Below are positions 26,204-39,438 of a stretch of 64,000 nucleotides of DNA, piece by piece. The notes under the pieces are model-generated. The model saw nothing but the letters and a program-made list of their open reading frames with translations, was not told the DNA's origin and did no database searches. Within the stretch, counting starts at the first letter, position 1. Every line of letters starts with the position of its first letter. Made by a program: the position numbers and the translations under genes. This DNA is from Lactobacillus sp. Sy-1. GTDB taxonomy: Bacteria > Bacillota > Bacilli > Lactobacillales > Lactobacillaceae. The stretch covers positions 1,240,001-1,304,000 of the forward strand of contig NZ_JACCIU010000001.1 of the NCBI RefSeq assembly GCF_019303535.1, given 5' to 3'.

Positions 26204-28624
26204 TTAATTGGCAACGATGTTAACGATTTTACCTGGCACTACGATTACCTTGCGAATCGTTTTACCATCGGTAAACTCCTTCACTTTTTCATCGGCTAAT
26301 GCTTGTTTTTCAACCGTATCCTTGTCAGCATCCTTAGCGGCTTTAATGTGCGCCCGGACTTTTCCATTGACCTGAACCACGATTTGTACCGTTGATTCTG
26401 CTAACTTACTTTCATCATAAGTTGGCCATGGTTCGTATGCGATGGATTCATCGTGACCACACTTGCTCCATAGTTCTTCCGCAATGTGAGGAGCGATTGG
26501 GGAAAGTAACTTAATGAAGCCTTCCACATACTTGAATGGTAAACTGTCAGCCTTGTAGGCTTCGTTAACGAAGACCATCATTTGGGAGATGGCAACGTTA
26601 AAGCGCATCCGTTTGATATCGTTGGTAACGATTTTTACGGTTTGGTTATAAATTTTATCAAGCTTTCCGTCATCAATCGTGGTAACCCGGTCCCGAAGGT
26701 GGTTGTTATCATCCATGAATAAGCGCCAAACCCGCTTAAGCCAACGGTACGAACCTTGAATTCCTTCAGTACTCCATGGCTTCGCTTCAGTCAATGGCCC
26801 CATAAACATTTCGTATAGTCGAAGCGTATCAGCACCGTATTCATTGACGATGTCATCTGGATTAATAACGTTCCCCTTAGACTTAGACATCTTTTCGTGG
26901 TTAGTTCCCAAAATCATTCCCTGGTTAACTAGCTTTTGGAATGGTTCCTTTGTAGGCACTACCCCGAGGTCGTACAATACCTTGTGCCAGAACCGTGCAT
27001 AGAGTAAGTGCAATACGGCATGTTCTGCTCCCCCAACGTAGAGGTCAACTGGGAGCCAGTATTTCAACTTTTCAGGGTCCGCAATTTGCTTGTCATTATG
27101 CGGATCGATATAGCGAATATAGTACCATGAACTTCCGGCCCACTGTGGCATTGTGTTGGTCTCACGCTTCCCCTTCCGACCGTTTTTATCAACGACGTTG
27201 ACCCAGTCAGAAACGTTAGCTAATGGACTTTCGCCAGTTCCAGATGGCTTCAAGTCATCAACATTTGGTAACTTAAGTGGCAATTCATCTTCTGGAACCA
27301 GAGTGGTTTCGCCATCTTCCCAGTGGATCACTGGAATTGGTTCACCCCAGTATCTTTGCCGGGAGAAGATCCAATCACGAAGCCGGTAGTTAACCTTCTT
27401 ATGGCCGGCCTTGTGTTCAGTTAACCAGTCGATGGCAGCTTTGATGGCCGTTTGTTTGTCCATGCCATCTAAGAAGCCGGAGTTGATGTGCTTACCATCA
27501 CCAGTGTAAGCTTCCTTGGTGGTATTGCCACCTTCGATGACGGGCTTAATTGGTAAATCAAACTTCTTAGCAAATTCGTAATCCCGATCATCGTGAGCAG
27601 GAACCGCCATGATGGCACCAGTTCCGTATGATGAAAGAACGTAATCACCAATCCAAATTGGAACTTCCACACCATTAATTGGATCAATTCCGTAAGCCCC
27701 CGTAAAGACCCCACTCTTATTCTTGTTCAAGTCGGTTCTTTCGAGGTCGGACTTAGTGGCCACTTCCTTCCGGTATGCTTCAACAGCATCCTTTTGTTCG
27801 GGGGTGGTAATTTGATCTACTAATTCGTGTTCTGGTGCTAACACCATGTAAGTAGCTCCAAATAACGTATCTGGGCGGGTCGTAAATACTTCGACTGACT
27901 TCCCTTCGTGCCCCTTCACCTTAAAGTCAACACTCGCCCCTACAGAACGACCAATCCAATTGCGTTGTTGTTCTTTAATGCTTTCAGGCCAGTCTAAGTC
28001 ATCGAGGTCATCAATTAGCCGATCGGCATAGGCGGTGATTTTTAATACCCATTGGCGCATTGGAACCCGGTAAACCGGGAACCCGCCCCGTTCAGTCTTT
28101 CCGTTAATTACTTCTTCGTTAGCAACCACGGTCCCACCCATTAAATCAGGAGCCCAGTTAACTTCAATTTTATCTTCGTAGGCGAGGCCCTTCTTGTAGA
28201 GTTGTTCGAAAATCCACTGGGTCCACTTGTAGTACTTAGGATCAGTGGTGTTAACTTCACGGTCCCAGTCGTATGAAAAACCAAGCGACTTAATTTGTTT
28301 TTTGAACGTTGCGATATTTTCTTCGGTAAACTTACCAGGATGATGACCAGTCTTCAAAGCGTATTGTTCAGCTGGTAGTCCGAACGCATCCCAGCCCATT
28401 GGATGTAAAACGTTCTTCCCATTCATTCGCTGGAACCGCGCCATGATATCAGTCGCTGTGTATCCTTCTGGATGGCCAACGTGGAGGCCCTTCCCTGATG
28501 GATAAGGGAACATATCTAAAACATAGTATTTTTCTTTATCTTTATCATTACCAGTCGCAAATGTATTGTGTTTATCCCAATAACGTTGCCACTTCTTTTC
28601 AATATCTGTGTGATCGTAAGGCAT
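26204..28624 (-). CDS. leuS: Leucyl-tRNA synthetase
   Basis: Class Ia synthetase, charges tRNA-Leu in the cytoplasm. 806 residues. HIGH-type motif in [16 protein letters not shown] (about 39-54), CP1 editing domain with [19 protein letters not shown] (about 250) and the conserved [13 protein letters not shown] motif in [15 protein letters not shown] (about 577), then the anticodon domain and C-terminal [18 protein letters not shown] with GGGAGG upstream. It is controlled by the T-box leader directly upstream. Confidence 0.98.
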   Translation of the reverse strand: MPYDHTDIEKKWQRYWDKHNTFATGNDKDKEKYYVLDMFPYPSGKGLHVGHPEGYTATDIMARFQRMNGKNVLHPMGWDAFGLPAEQYALKTGHHPGKFTEENIATFKKQIKSLGFSYDWDREVNTTDPKYYKWTQWIFEQLYKKGLAYEDKIEVNWAPDLMGGTVVANEEVINGKTERGGFPVYRVPMRQWVLKITAYADRLIDDLDDLDWPESIKEQQRNWIGRSVGASVDFKVKGHEGKSVEVFTTRPDTLFGATYMVLAPEHELVDQITTPEQKDAVEAYRKEVATKSDLERTDLNKNKSGVFTGAYGIDPINGVEVPIWIGDYVLSSYGTGAIMAVPAHDDRDYEFAKKFDLPIKPVIEGGNTTKEAYTGDGKHINSGFLDGMDKQTAIKAAIDWLTEHKAGHKKVNYRLRDWIFSRQRYWGEPIPVIHWEDGETTLVPEDELPLKLPNVDDLKPSGTGESPLANVSDWVNVVDKNGRKGKRETNTMPQWAGSSWYYIRYIDPHNDKQIADPEKLKYWLPVDLYVGGAEHAVLHLLYARFWHKVLYDLGVVPTKEPFQKLVNQGMILGTNHEKMSKSKGNVINPDDIVNEYGADTLRLYEMFMGPLTEAKPWSTEGIQGSYRWLKRVWRLFMDDNNHLRDRVTTIDDGKLDKIYNQTVKIVTNDIKRMRFNVAISQMMVFVNEAYKADSLPFKYVEGFIKLLSPIAPHIAEELWSKCGHDESIAYEPWPTYDESKLAESTVQIVVQVNGKVRAHIKAAKDADKDTVEKQALADEKVKEFTDGKTIRKVIVVPGKIVNIVAN

Positions 28625-28629
28625 TTAAA

Positions 28630-28903
28630 TTTCCTCCCTTTATCTAAATAACAAAAAAGTCCCATAGAAAAAAATTCTATAGGACGATTATTCCGCGGTA
28701 CCACCTAAATTCTTTACTTCAAAAGCAAAGCACTTTAGTCCTTAACGCGGAAAACGTTTTAATCTACTAATTAATAATCGATTTCAATTAAAAAGAATAA
28801 CGATGAGTTCACTGGTTAATTATCTAAATTCACACTACCCATTTAGTCTCTGAAAAAATTAAAGCAGCTAATAGTTCGTCTAATTTTTATTATTTAATTT
28901 AAT
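28630..28903 (-). promoter_or_regulatory. T-box riboswitch (tRNA-Leu responsive) upstream of leuS
   Basis: Minus-strand leader of about 270 nt. The conserved T-box sequence AGGTGGTACCGCGG lies at 28706-28693. Downstream is the terminator GTCCTATAGAA / TTCTATGGGAC with TTTTTT (about 28682-28650). The proposed specifier codon is CTC at 28807-28805 in the context GTGAACTCA, a Leu codon followed by the usual A. Uncharged tRNA-Leu should pair with UGGU and allow antitermination. Confidence 0.93.
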
Positions 28904-28911
28904 GTTATAAT
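28903..28911 (+). promoter_or_regulatory. Extended -10 promoter of the ytqB-like gene
   Basis: TGTTATAAT (TGn plus consensus TATAAT) on the plus strand, about 60 nt before the start at 28973. It overlaps the -10 of the divergent leuS promoter. Confidence 0.6.
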
Positions 28912-28935
28912 AGCAAAGTTAACCCGTAAAAGCAA
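28907..28935 (-). promoter_or_regulatory. Promoter of the leuS T-box transcript
   Basis: Minus strand TTGCTT (28935-28930), 17-bp spacer, TATTAT (28912-28907). The start would fall near 28900, just before the T-box stem I. Confidence 0.7.
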
Positions 28936-28972
28936 GTACACTAGTATTTTTTTGGAAAAGGAAGCTAAGATA

Positions 28973-29551
28973 ATGAAAATAAAACCCGCTTTATCGTATA
29001 GTCACACCCTGCTAAAAACAGTGGTTCAACCTGGTGATGTAGTCATTGACGCTACCGTCGGCAATGGTCATGATACCGAATTTTTAGCGCAATTAGTTGG
29101 TGAATCAGGTCATGTTTACGGCTTTGACATTCAAAAAATAGCCATCGACAACACGACTACCAAGTTGACAAACGCAGGGCTTTTAAAACCAGTACAACTA
29201 TATAATTACGGCCACGAACGAATTGATCAACTCCTTCCCGTTGACCAAAAAATTCAAGCCGCTACCTTTAACTTAGGCTACCTTCCCGGCGGAAATCATG
29301 CCCAAATTACGACCGCAACTACCACCATTCCGGCACTCAAGGCCTGCTTAACTAGGCTAAGTCAAAATGGGATTGTTACCGTAGTTCTCTATTATGGACA
29401 TCCAGGCGGTCGCCAGGAAAAAAACGCCGTCCTTAATTTTGTTGAACATCTAAACCAAAGGCAATTCACAGTGTTAAAATACCAGTTCGTAAATCAAGTA
29501 AACGAGCCCCCCATTTTAATTGCAATTCAAAAAAGGTGCGATGATATGTAA
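28973..29551 (+). CDS. ytqB: Class I SAM-dependent methyltransferase, YtqB family
   Basis: 192-residue Rossmann-fold methyltransferase of the rRNA-methylase-like family (YtqB). Start ATG 28973, with AAAGGAAG 8 nt upstream; the in-frame TTG at 28952 lies before that site. SAM-binding motif I VVIDATVGNGHDTEFLA (about residues 25-40) followed by VYGFDIQ (acidic residue for ribose). Also NLGYLPGGNH (family N-GYLPGGD), EEKNAV-like segment QEKNAVLNFV, and the C-terminal PPILIAIQK. Divergent from leuS, which is a common arrangement in Lactobacillales. The RNA substrate is not known from the sequence. Confidence 0.9.
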   Translation: MKIKPALSYSHTLLKTVVQPGDVVIDATVGNGHDTEFLAQLVGESGHVYGFDIQKIAIDNTTTKLTNAGLLKPVQLYNYGHERIDQLLPVDQKIQAATFNLGYLPGGNHAQITTATTTIPALKACLTRLSQNGIVTVVLYYGHPGGRQEKNAVLNFVEHLNQRQFTVLKYQFVNQVNEPPILIAIQKRCDDM

Positions 29552-29570
29552 TCATCAGGCACCTTTTTTA
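29530..29570. terminator. Bidirectional terminator (ytqB-like and MFS genes)
   Basis: AAAAGGTGC/GCACCTTTTTT with an inner GATGAT/ATCATC; it spans the 3' ends of both converging genes. Confidence 0.85.
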
Positions 29571-31030
29571 CGTGAAACGATGTTAATAATTAGCGCGAGG
29601 GTAACAATCACCACTCCCACTATGAAAACATCGTGAAGTGAATTATAAAGAATCGTTTTTAAATTTGGAACTAACTTTGCCGGCAAAGTTGCCGCTGTGT
29701 CAGGATCCATTAACTTATTAATCATTTTAACGGAGGTCCCAGAAACCTGGAGGGTTCCAACCCGCAGCGAAGTACTCATAAAGATTCCAAAAATTGTAAT
29801 GAACAACGTTTGCCCTATGGTCCGACACAATACGTTAAACGAAGTCGCAGCCCCAACGTTTTCATCAGAAACCTTATTTTGAATTACAACCGTTGGGTTT
29901 GTAGTCGCAACCCCAAATCCCAATCCGCAAACCGAGGTAACCAGAATGAAGAGGTTAAACGACATTGTTTGGGGAGCTAAGACCAGGCTGATTGAACCAA
30001 TCAACACCAAAATAATTCCAATTGTAGTAACGTCTCTAGAATGCAAACGGGTAATTAACCACCCCGAGATCACTGCTCCAACAATCCAAAGAATCGAACT
30101 GGGCGTGATTGCCAGGCCCGCTAGTGATGCCCGCAGACCCATTAAACCTTGAATCCAGTTAGGAACGTAAACTTCAATACACATCACAAACCCGCTAATA
30201 AAAAAGGTCACGATGTTTTGGGCAACAAAGGAACGGTGTCTGAACATTCCCATTGGAATAATCGGTTCTACACAGGAATGCTCCCTTCTAATGAACAAGA
30301 TAAAACTAACGAATAACACCACGAACAGCGATGATAATCGACCTAAATTAACGTTGCGATCACCAATTAATTGAATCATTAACATGATGGATAGTAAGAT
30401 TATCGCCAGATAAGCGGTCCCCAGGTAGTCAATACTAGCAACCCGTTTTCGTTCAACAGGGTCATCTTGCAAATAGGCGGTGATTAAAATGATGATAATA
30501 ATGCCCAGTGGAATGTTTAGCATAAAAATCCAGCGCCAGTTAAACGTATCAACAATGAATCCACCCAAAAGTGGGGCAATTACCGCCGAAATCCCCCAAC
30601 CAGCACCGTTCAAGCCAATAATTTTAGAACGTTTTGCAAACGGATAAATGTCAGCAATTACAGCGTATGAAACCGGTAGAATCACCCCTGCGCCAATTCC
30701 TTGAATCGCCCGCCAGATAATTAACGTTTGCATGCTATTAGCTAATCCAGACAATAGCGATCCAATGATAAATACCACTAATCCAGCAATTAAAACCCGC
30801 TTGCGACCAATTTGATCGGATAGTTTCCCATAAATCGGAGTGGCAACCGAACTAGTTAGTAGATAGATTGAGAAGACCCAGTTCATCAAAGAAACTCCAT
30901 GCAGTTCTCCAACAATCGTCGGCATTGCAGTTGCAACGATTGTTCCCTCAATTGCACTCAAAAACGTTCCGACAAATAATGCAATTGTTACGATTAAAGT
31001 ATTTGTCTCACTTTTTTTCACGTTGTTCAT
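29555..31030 (-). CDS. MFS drug efflux transporter, DHA2 (14-helix) family
   Basis: About 491 residues with 14 predicted membrane helices; proton-driven export of drugs or other amphiphiles. Helix 1 carries SAIEGTIVATAMPTIVG (motif D1 region), the loop after helix 2 has YGKLSDQIGRKRVLI (motif A), and helix 4 IWRAIQGIGAGVILPVSYA (motifs B and C). Two starts are possible, ATG 31042 without a ribosome site and ATG 31030 with a weak GGGTG; I use the second. A terminator separates it from metK, so it needs its own promoter, which I do not see clearly. The substrate is unknown. Confidence 0.9.
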   Translation of the reverse strand: MNNVKKSETNTLIVTIALFVGTFLSAIEGTIVATAMPTIVGELHGVSLMNWVFSIYLLTSSVATPIYGKLSDQIGRKRVLIAGLVVFIIGSLLSGLANSMQTLIIWRAIQGIGAGVILPVSYAVIADIYPFAKRSKIIGLNGAGWGISAVIAPLLGGFIVDTFNWRWIFMLNIPLGIIIIILITAYLQDDPVERKRVASIDYLGTAYLAIILLSIMLMIQLIGDRNVNLGRLSSLFVVLFVSFILFIRREHSCVEPIIPMGMFRHRSFVAQNIVTFFISGFVMCIEVYVPNWIQGLMGLRASLAGLAITPSSILWIVGAVISGWLITRLHSRDVTTIGIILVLIGSISLVLAPQTMSFNLFILVTSVCGLGFGVATTNPTVVIQNKVSDENVGAATSFNVLCRTIGQTLFITIFGIFMSTSLRVGTLQVSGTSVKMINKLMDPDTAATLPAKLVPNLKTILYNSLHDVFIVGVVIVTLALIINIVSRKKGA

Positions 31031-31049
31031 ATCTTCACCCATCTTGAAT

Positions 31050-31086
31050 AATAAAAAACCAACCTAATTAATAGGTGGTCTTTATA
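31050..31086 (-). terminator. Terminator of metK
   Basis: ACCACCTA and TAGGTTGGT (one bulge) around TTAAT, followed by TTTTTTATT on the minus strand. Confidence 0.75.
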
Positions 31087-31089
31087 TTA

Positions 31090-32283
31090 CTATTTATTGA
31101 ATAATGCTTTTAATTCAGCAACTTTATCGGTGTGTTCCCATGGAAGGTCCACATCAGTCCGACCAAAGTGACCATAAGCAGCAGTTGGTTCGTAGATTGG
31201 GCGCTGTAAATCAAGCATTTTAATGATTCCAGCAGGTCTTAAATCAAAAATCTTGCGCACTGCCGCAGTTAAATCTTCTTCCGAAACATCACTAGTATCA
31301 TAAGTATCAATTGAAATGGATACTGGCTCAGCAACTCCAATTGCATATGCCAATTGAATCTCTAACTTACGTGCTAATCCAGCAGCAACGATGTTTTTGG
31401 CAATGTAGCGCGCAGCATAACTTGCTGAACGGTCAACCTTAGTCGCATCCTTACCTGAGAATGCCCCTCCACCATGATGGGCAGCACCTCCATAAGTATC
31501 AACGATAATTTTTCTTCCAGTTAAACCGGCGTCTCCCTGTGGACCACCAATTACAAACCGGCCAGTTGGGTTAATGAAGTACTTAGTCTTGTCATCAAGT
31601 AGTTCACTAGGAATTACCTGTTTGATGACTTGGTTAATGACGTCTTCTCTGATTTGATCTAAGCTAGCTTCCGGACTGTGTTGGGTACTAATAACAACCG
31701 TATCCACTCTGAATGGCTTATTATCATCATCATATTCAACCGTAACTTCAGCCTTAGCATCTGGTCTTAGAAATGGAATCGTGCCATCTTTTCTAAGTTC
31801 AGCAATTTTACGCATTAATTTATGACTAAGTGAAATTGGGAGTGGCATTAACTCAGGAGTTTCATCAATGGCATAACCAAACATAATTCCCTGGTCACCA
31901 GCACCAATTTTGTTTAAGATATCGTCGTCTGAGCCTTCACGACTTTCAAGGGCATCATCAACCCCCTGTGCAATATCTGATGATTGTTCATCAATTGCAA
32001 CCATCACCGCACAAGTATCAGCATCAAACCCTAACGCACTATTAGTGTATCCAATCCTTCTAATTGTATCCCTAACTACCTTTTGGATATTAACGTATGC
32101 GGTAGTTGAAATTTCCCCAAAGACAAGGACTAACCCAGTCGTAACTGACGTTTCACATGCGACCCGGGCATTAGGATCCTTGGCTAATAATGCATCCAAA
32201 ATTGCATCACTAATCTGATCAGCAATCTTATCTGGATGGCCTTCAGAAACTGATTCTGAAGTAAATAAATGTTTTTCTCTCAT
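31090..32283 (-). CDS. metK: S-adenosylmethionine synthetase
   Basis: Makes SAM from methionine and ATP. 397 residues, complete. N-terminal [21 protein letters not shown] (here cited as [14 protein letters not shown]), then [12 protein letters not shown] (about 118), [20 protein letters not shown] and [19 protein letters not shown]-type segment [19 protein letters not shown]. The ATG is preceded by AGGGGGAA, which is the ribosome site sequestered by the SMK box. Monocistronic. Confidence 0.98.
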   Translation of the reverse strand: MREKHLFTSESVSEGHPDKIADQISDAILDALLAKDPNARVACETSVTTGLVLVFGEISTTAYVNIQKVVRDTIRRIGYTNSALGFDADTCAVMVAIDEQSSDIAQGVDDALESREGSDDDILNKIGAGDQGIMFGYAIDETPELMPLPISLSHKLMRKIAELRKDGTIPFLRPDAKAEVTVEYDDDNKPFRVDTVVISTQHSPEASLDQIREDVINQVIKQVIPSELLDDKTKYFINPTGRFVIGGPQGDAGLTGRKIIVDTYGGAAHHGGGAFSGKDATKVDRSASYAARYIAKNIVAAGLARKLEIQLAYAIGVAEPVSISIDTYDTSDVSEEDLTAAVRKIFDLRPAGIIKMLDLQRPIYEPTAAYGHFGRTDVDLPWEHTDKVAELKALFNK

Positions 32284-32291
32284 AATAAAAT

Positions 32292-32353
32292 AATTCCCCC
32301 TAAATATTTTGGTTACAAGGCAGCTTCACACAACGTGAATCCTATCGGGAATA
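32292..32353 (-). promoter_or_regulatory. SMK box (SAM-III) translational riboswitch of metK
   Basis: On the minus strand the order is TTCCCGATAGGAT, a short hairpin (TTCAC/GTGAA), TGCCTTGTAACC and AGGGGGAATT. This matches the SAM-III core known from Enterococcus metK (UUCCCGAAAGGAU, GCCUUGUAACC, GGGGGAA). The GGGGGAA that pairs with UUCCC is the Shine-Dalgarno sequence, so SAM binding would block metK translation. Confidence 0.95.
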
Positions 32354-32361
32354 GACTCATA

Positions 32362-32370
32362 ACTATAATA
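32362..32370 (-). promoter_or_regulatory. -10 region of the metK promoter
   Basis: Minus strand TATTATAGT about 12 nt before the riboswitch core; a weak TTAGAC lies 16 bp upstream of TATTAT. The exact hexamer is uncertain. Confidence 0.4.
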
Positions 32371-32439
32371 GAGTATCACAAAAATAGTCTAATTAAAAGA
32401 TTCGGCACCCGTAAATAGTGCAAGGCAATTTTAATGCGC

Positions 32440-32474
32440 AAAAAAAGGACATCATTAAAACGATGTCCTTTTAT
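32440..32474 (-). terminator. Terminator of the rrn-tRNA operon
   Basis: Stem AAAAGGACATC / GATGTCCTTTT (11 bp) with a T run on the minus strand, just after tRNA-Leu(CAA). Confidence 0.92.
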
Positions 32475-32477
32475 CGA

Positions 32478-32562
32478 TACCGGAGGTGGGGTTCGAACCC
32501 ACACGACCTAAACGGTCACTGGATTTTGAGTCCAGCGCGTCTGCCAATTCCGCCACTCCGGC
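32478..32562 (-). tRNA. tRNA-Leu(CAA)
   Basis: 85-nt class II tRNA; anticodon loop CTCAAAA between CTGGA and TCCAG. The acceptor GCCGGAG faces CTCCGGT, so the terminal pair is G1-U72 instead of the usual G-C. Discriminator A, no encoded CCA. Last tRNA of the cluster. Confidence 0.95.
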
Positions 32563-32574
32563 AAAAAATAAAAA

Positions 32575-32645
<71 letters not shown>

Positions 32646-32718
32646 ATTTCAAATCAACTAATAAAACTTATTAACATGGGATAAGCCAACTAATCAAACG
32701 CATTGGTCTGATTTAAAG

Positions 32719-32792
32719 GGCGGTATGTGGGAATCGAACCCACGCGTGTCGGATCCACAAACCGATGTGTTAACCACTTCACCAATACCGCC
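32719..32792 (-). tRNA. tRNA-His(GTG)
   Basis: 74 nt including the extra G-1 paired with C73; acceptor GCGGTAT/ATACCGC, loop TTGTGGA. The closing pair of the anticodon stem (31-39) is T-T. No encoded CCA. Confidence 0.95.
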
Positions 32793-32804
32793 ATAGCATT
32801 ACAA

Positions 32805-32875
32805 CAGGGATAGTAGGAATCGAACCCACATCAACGGTTTTGGAGACCGGTATTCTGCCTTTGAACTATATCCCT
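32805..32875 (-). tRNA. tRNA-Trp(CCA)
   Basis: 71 nt; acceptor AGGGATA/TATCCCT, discriminator G, loop CTCCAAA. The first anticodon-stem pair (27-43) is C-T. No encoded 3' CCA. Confidence 0.95.
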
Positions 32876-32881
32876 AAATTA

Positions 32882-32964
32882 TGGAGGGGAGTGGATTCGA
32901 ACCACCGAACCCGAAGGAGCGGATTTACAGTCCGCCGCGTTTAGCCAGACTTCGCTACCCCTCC
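32882..32964 (-). tRNA. tRNA-Tyr(GTA)
   Basis: 83-nt class II tRNA; acceptor GGAGGGG/CCCCTCC, anticodon arm GCGGA-CTGTAAA-TCCGC, long variable arm. Discriminator A, no encoded CCA. Confidence 0.96.
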
Positions 32965-32969
32965 GTAAA

Positions 32970-33042
32970 TGGCGCGGGACAGAATCGAACTGCCGACACA
33001 CGGAGCTTCAATCCGTTGCTCTACCAACTGAGCTACCGAGCC
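32970..33042 (-). tRNA. tRNA-Phe(GAA) with an acceptor-stem mismatch
   Basis: 73 nt; anticodon arm ACGGA-TTGAAGC-TCCGT, discriminator A. The acceptor GGCTCGG faces CCGCGCC, giving a U4-C69 mismatch; CCGAGCC would pair fully. No encoded CCA. All other arms fold normally. Confidence 0.93.
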
Positions 33043-33088
33043 AAAAAATTGCTAGGGTGAATATTAAATTTTTTGAATTTATCAAAAA

Positions 33089-33162
33089 CGGTCCGTACGA
33101 GACTCGAACTCGTGATCTCCGCCGTGACAGGGCGGCGTCATAACCAACTGGACCAACGGACC
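33089..33162 (-). tRNA. tRNA-Asp(GTC)
   Basis: 74 nt; acceptor GGTCCGT/ACGGACC, discriminator G, anticodon arm CCGCC-CTGTCAC-GGCGG. All stems pair. No encoded CCA. Confidence 0.97.
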
Positions 33163-33201
33163 ATTTTTTGCAATTTACATCATTAGTAATTTTATTACTA
33201 A

Positions 33202-33273
33202 TGACCCGTACGGGATTCGAACCCATGTTACTGCCGTGAAAGGGCAGTGTCTTAACCACTTGACCAACGGGTC
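33202..33273 (-). tRNA. tRNA-Glu(TTC)
   Basis: 72 nt; acceptor GACCCGT/ACGGGTC, anticodon arm CTGCC-CTTTCAC-GGCAG, discriminator A. No encoded CCA. Confidence 0.97.
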
Positions 33274-33284
33274 ATAAAATAATA

Positions 33285-33375
33285 TGGAGAGTGAGGGATT
33301 CGAACCCTCGAAACAGGCTTTAACCCGTTTACATCATTTCCAATGATGCTCCTTCGGCCTCTCGGACAACTCTCC
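33285..33375 (-). tRNA. tRNA-Ser(GGA)
   Basis: 91-nt class II tRNA; acceptor GGAGAGT/ACTCTCC, anticodon arm CATCA-TTGGAAA-TGATG, long variable arm. The discriminator is A, whereas Bacillus tRNA-Ser has G. No encoded CCA. Confidence 0.95.
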
Positions 33376-33379
33376 AAAA

Positions 33380-33452
33380 CTCCGGCAGGCGGGCTCGAAC
33401 CGTCGACAACCTGATTAACAGTCAGGTGCTCTACCAACTGAGCTATGCCGGA
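33380..33452 (-). tRNA. tRNA-Asn(GTT)
   Basis: 73 nt; acceptor TCCGGCA/TGCCGGA, anticodon arm CCTGA-CTGTTAA-TCAGG, discriminator G. The T stem GACGG/CCGCC has an A50-C64 mismatch. No encoded CCA. First tRNA after 5S. Confidence 0.95.
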
Positions 33453-33460
33453 ATAATTTG

Positions 33461-33577
33461 CGTGGCAACGTCCTATCCTTGCAGGGGGCGATCCCCCAAC
33501 TACTTTCGGCGTTCAAAAGCTTAACTACTGTGTTCGACATGGGAACAGGTGTATCCTTTTGGCCATCATCACCACAC
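33461..33577 (-). rRNA. 5S ribosomal RNA
   Basis: About 117 nt on the minus strand. The 5' TGTGGTG pairs with the 3' end region, the internal CCCATGTCGAACACAG is the conserved loop, and AAGTAGTTGGGGGATCGCC is typical of Lactobacillaceae. Ends are estimated to within a few nt. Confidence 0.95.
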
Positions 33578-33605
33578 TATTTAACTGCGAGAACTTCGTT
33601 CTCTC

Positions 33606-33623
33606 AAAACTAGATAATATTTT
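33606..33623. repeat. 23S processing stem, 3' strand
   Basis: AAAACTAGATAATATTTT, the exact inverted complement of 36687-36704. Together they flank 23S and would form an 18-bp RNase III processing stem. Confidence 0.8.
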
Positions 33624-33645
33624 ATTCTTCCGTGAGAACTACCTT

Positions 33646-36562
<2,917 letters not shown>

Positions 36563-36686
36563 TATTACCACGAAGTGGTATTTGGTTAATTGAGTAAATA
36601 CGAATAAACTAATATAAAAAACTCAAAATAACGCGGTGTTCTCGGTTGAAATTGTATTTAATACAATTCAATAATTTGGAAAAATT

Positions 36687-36704
36687 AAAATATTATCTAG
36701 TTTT
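36687..36704. repeat. 23S processing stem, 5' strand
   Basis: AAAATATTATCTAGTTTT, exact inverted complement of 33606-33623. Confidence 0.8.
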
Positions 36705-36734
36705 CAAAGAACCAAGTTTGAGAGTAGACCTCTC

Positions 36735-36755
36735 AAAACTAAACAAAACTATGAC
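36735..36755. repeat. 16S processing stem, 3' strand
   Basis: 21-nt arm beginning AAAACTAAACAAAACT; complementary to 38471-38491 at 19 of 21 positions. Forms the stem that encloses 16S. Confidence 0.75.
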
Positions 36756-36775
36756 TGCATAAGGTTCCGAATTAT

Positions 36776-38360
<1,585 letters not shown>

Positions 38361-38470
38361 ATGAAAAGCTCAACGTTAGCTCTTCTTTAAATATTGTTAC
38401 TTTTAAGCGAATTGACTTCGCATAAGATTTTTGTACTTCATATCAAGTATGAAGTTCCTTACACATTTTT

Positions 38471-38491
38471 GTCATAATTTTGTTCAGTTTT
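38471..38491. repeat. 16S processing stem, 5' strand
   Basis: GTCATAATTTTGTTCAGTTTT, pairing with 36735-36755. Confidence 0.75.
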
Positions 38492-38540
38492 CAAAGATCT
38501 ACCAATTAATCACAAGCCAAAGCTTGAAATTAACTATTTA

Positions 38541-38570
38541 ATATTATCATAAGCAAGCAGAGAATGTCAA
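38541..38570 (-). promoter_or_regulatory. rrn promoter P2
   Basis: Minus strand consensus TTGACA (38570-38565), 18-bp spacer, TAATAT (38546-38541) preceded by TGA. It is the proximal promoter of the rrn operon. Confidence 0.9.
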
Positions 38571-38624
38571 TAACTTTTTTAAAGAAATAAATATTTGAAA
38601 TCCGCTGCGACGACAACAAAAAAT

Positions 38625-38653
38625 ATTTTACCAGGATTAATAAACAACGTCAA
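38625..38653 (-). promoter_or_regulatory. rrn promoter P1
   Basis: Minus strand TTGACG (38653-38648), 17-bp spacer, TAAAAT (38630-38625) with TGG before it. Its -35 starts only 5 nt after the ppiB stop codon, and no terminator separates the gene from the promoter. Confidence 0.85.
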
Positions 38654-38658
38654 CCCTT

Positions 38659-39249
38659 TTATTCAGAAATTTTAATTCGATTGATTAAAATTTCATTGAG
38701 TGGTTTGTCAACATCATCAACTTCAGTCTGCGCAATTCGATCAACAACGTCCATCCCACTAACTACCTGACCAAAAACAGTATGTCTAAAATCAAGCCAA
38801 GGAGTCCCACCATTCTTTTGGTAGGCTTCAATAATCTCATCTGGAAAATTAGCATCTCGCAATTGACTAATGATTTCGGCATTCGGTTCTTTGTTTTGAA
38901 CAATAAAGAACTGACTACCATTAGTATTAGGGCCAGCATTTGCCATCGAGACAGCCCCCCGAATATTATAAAGCTGATCAGAAAACTCATCTTCAAATGG
39001 ACGATGCCAAATACTCTCGCCACCATTTCCAGTCCCAGTCGGATCACCAGTTTGGACCATAAAGTCATTAATAACCCGGTGAAAACTACAATGATCATAG
39101 TAATTAGCGCGGGCTAACTCTACAAAATTTTTAACCGTATTAGGAGCTTCTTTAGGAAAGAGTTGAATCTTAATATCGCCCTGATTAGTCTCAATCGTTG
39201 CATATGGTCCGTTTTCACTATCGGTGTGTAATTGTGGGTATTCAGTCAT
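38659..39249 (-). CDS. ppiB: Cyclophilin-type peptidyl-prolyl isomerase
   Basis: 196-residue proline isomerase assisting protein folding, cytoplasmic (no signal peptide). Cyclophilin signatures: SFHRVINDFMVQTGDPTGTG (active-site Arg and Phe, about 55-74), GAVSMANAGPNTNGSQFFI (about 99-117) and FGQVVSGMDVVDRIA. ATG with GGAGG upstream. Directly upstream of the rrn promoters in the same direction. Confidence 0.95.
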   Translation of the reverse strand: MTEYPQLHTDSENGPYATIETNQGDIKIQLFPKEAPNTVKNFVELARANYYDHCSFHRVINDFMVQTGDPTGTGNGGESIWHRPFEDEFSDQLYNIRGAVSMANAGPNTNGSQFFIVQNKEPNAEIISQLRDANFPDEIIEAYQKNGGTPWLDFRHTVFGQVVSGMDVVDRIAQTEVDDVDKPLNEILINRIKISE

Positions 39250-39297
39250 ACTAATCCTCCTATTGATTTAAGCAAATTGATCAGCCAAACAATAAAC

Positions 39298-39326
39298 ATT
39301 ATCCATGGTTTAATAAATAAAATCAA
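39298..39326 (-). promoter_or_regulatory. Promoter of ppiB
   Basis: Minus strand TTGATT (39326-39321), 17-bp spacer, GATAAT (39303-39298); about 50 nt before the ATG. Confidence 0.6.
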
Positions 39327-39438
39327 ATCCTATCCTTTATTTTTTTATAAATTGACATTAAAAACAACGGGAGTTAATTCTATTTCTGCTAGAATATACT
39401 TTGTTAATTTTAAGATGAATTTATGAGGAGCGACCGTT

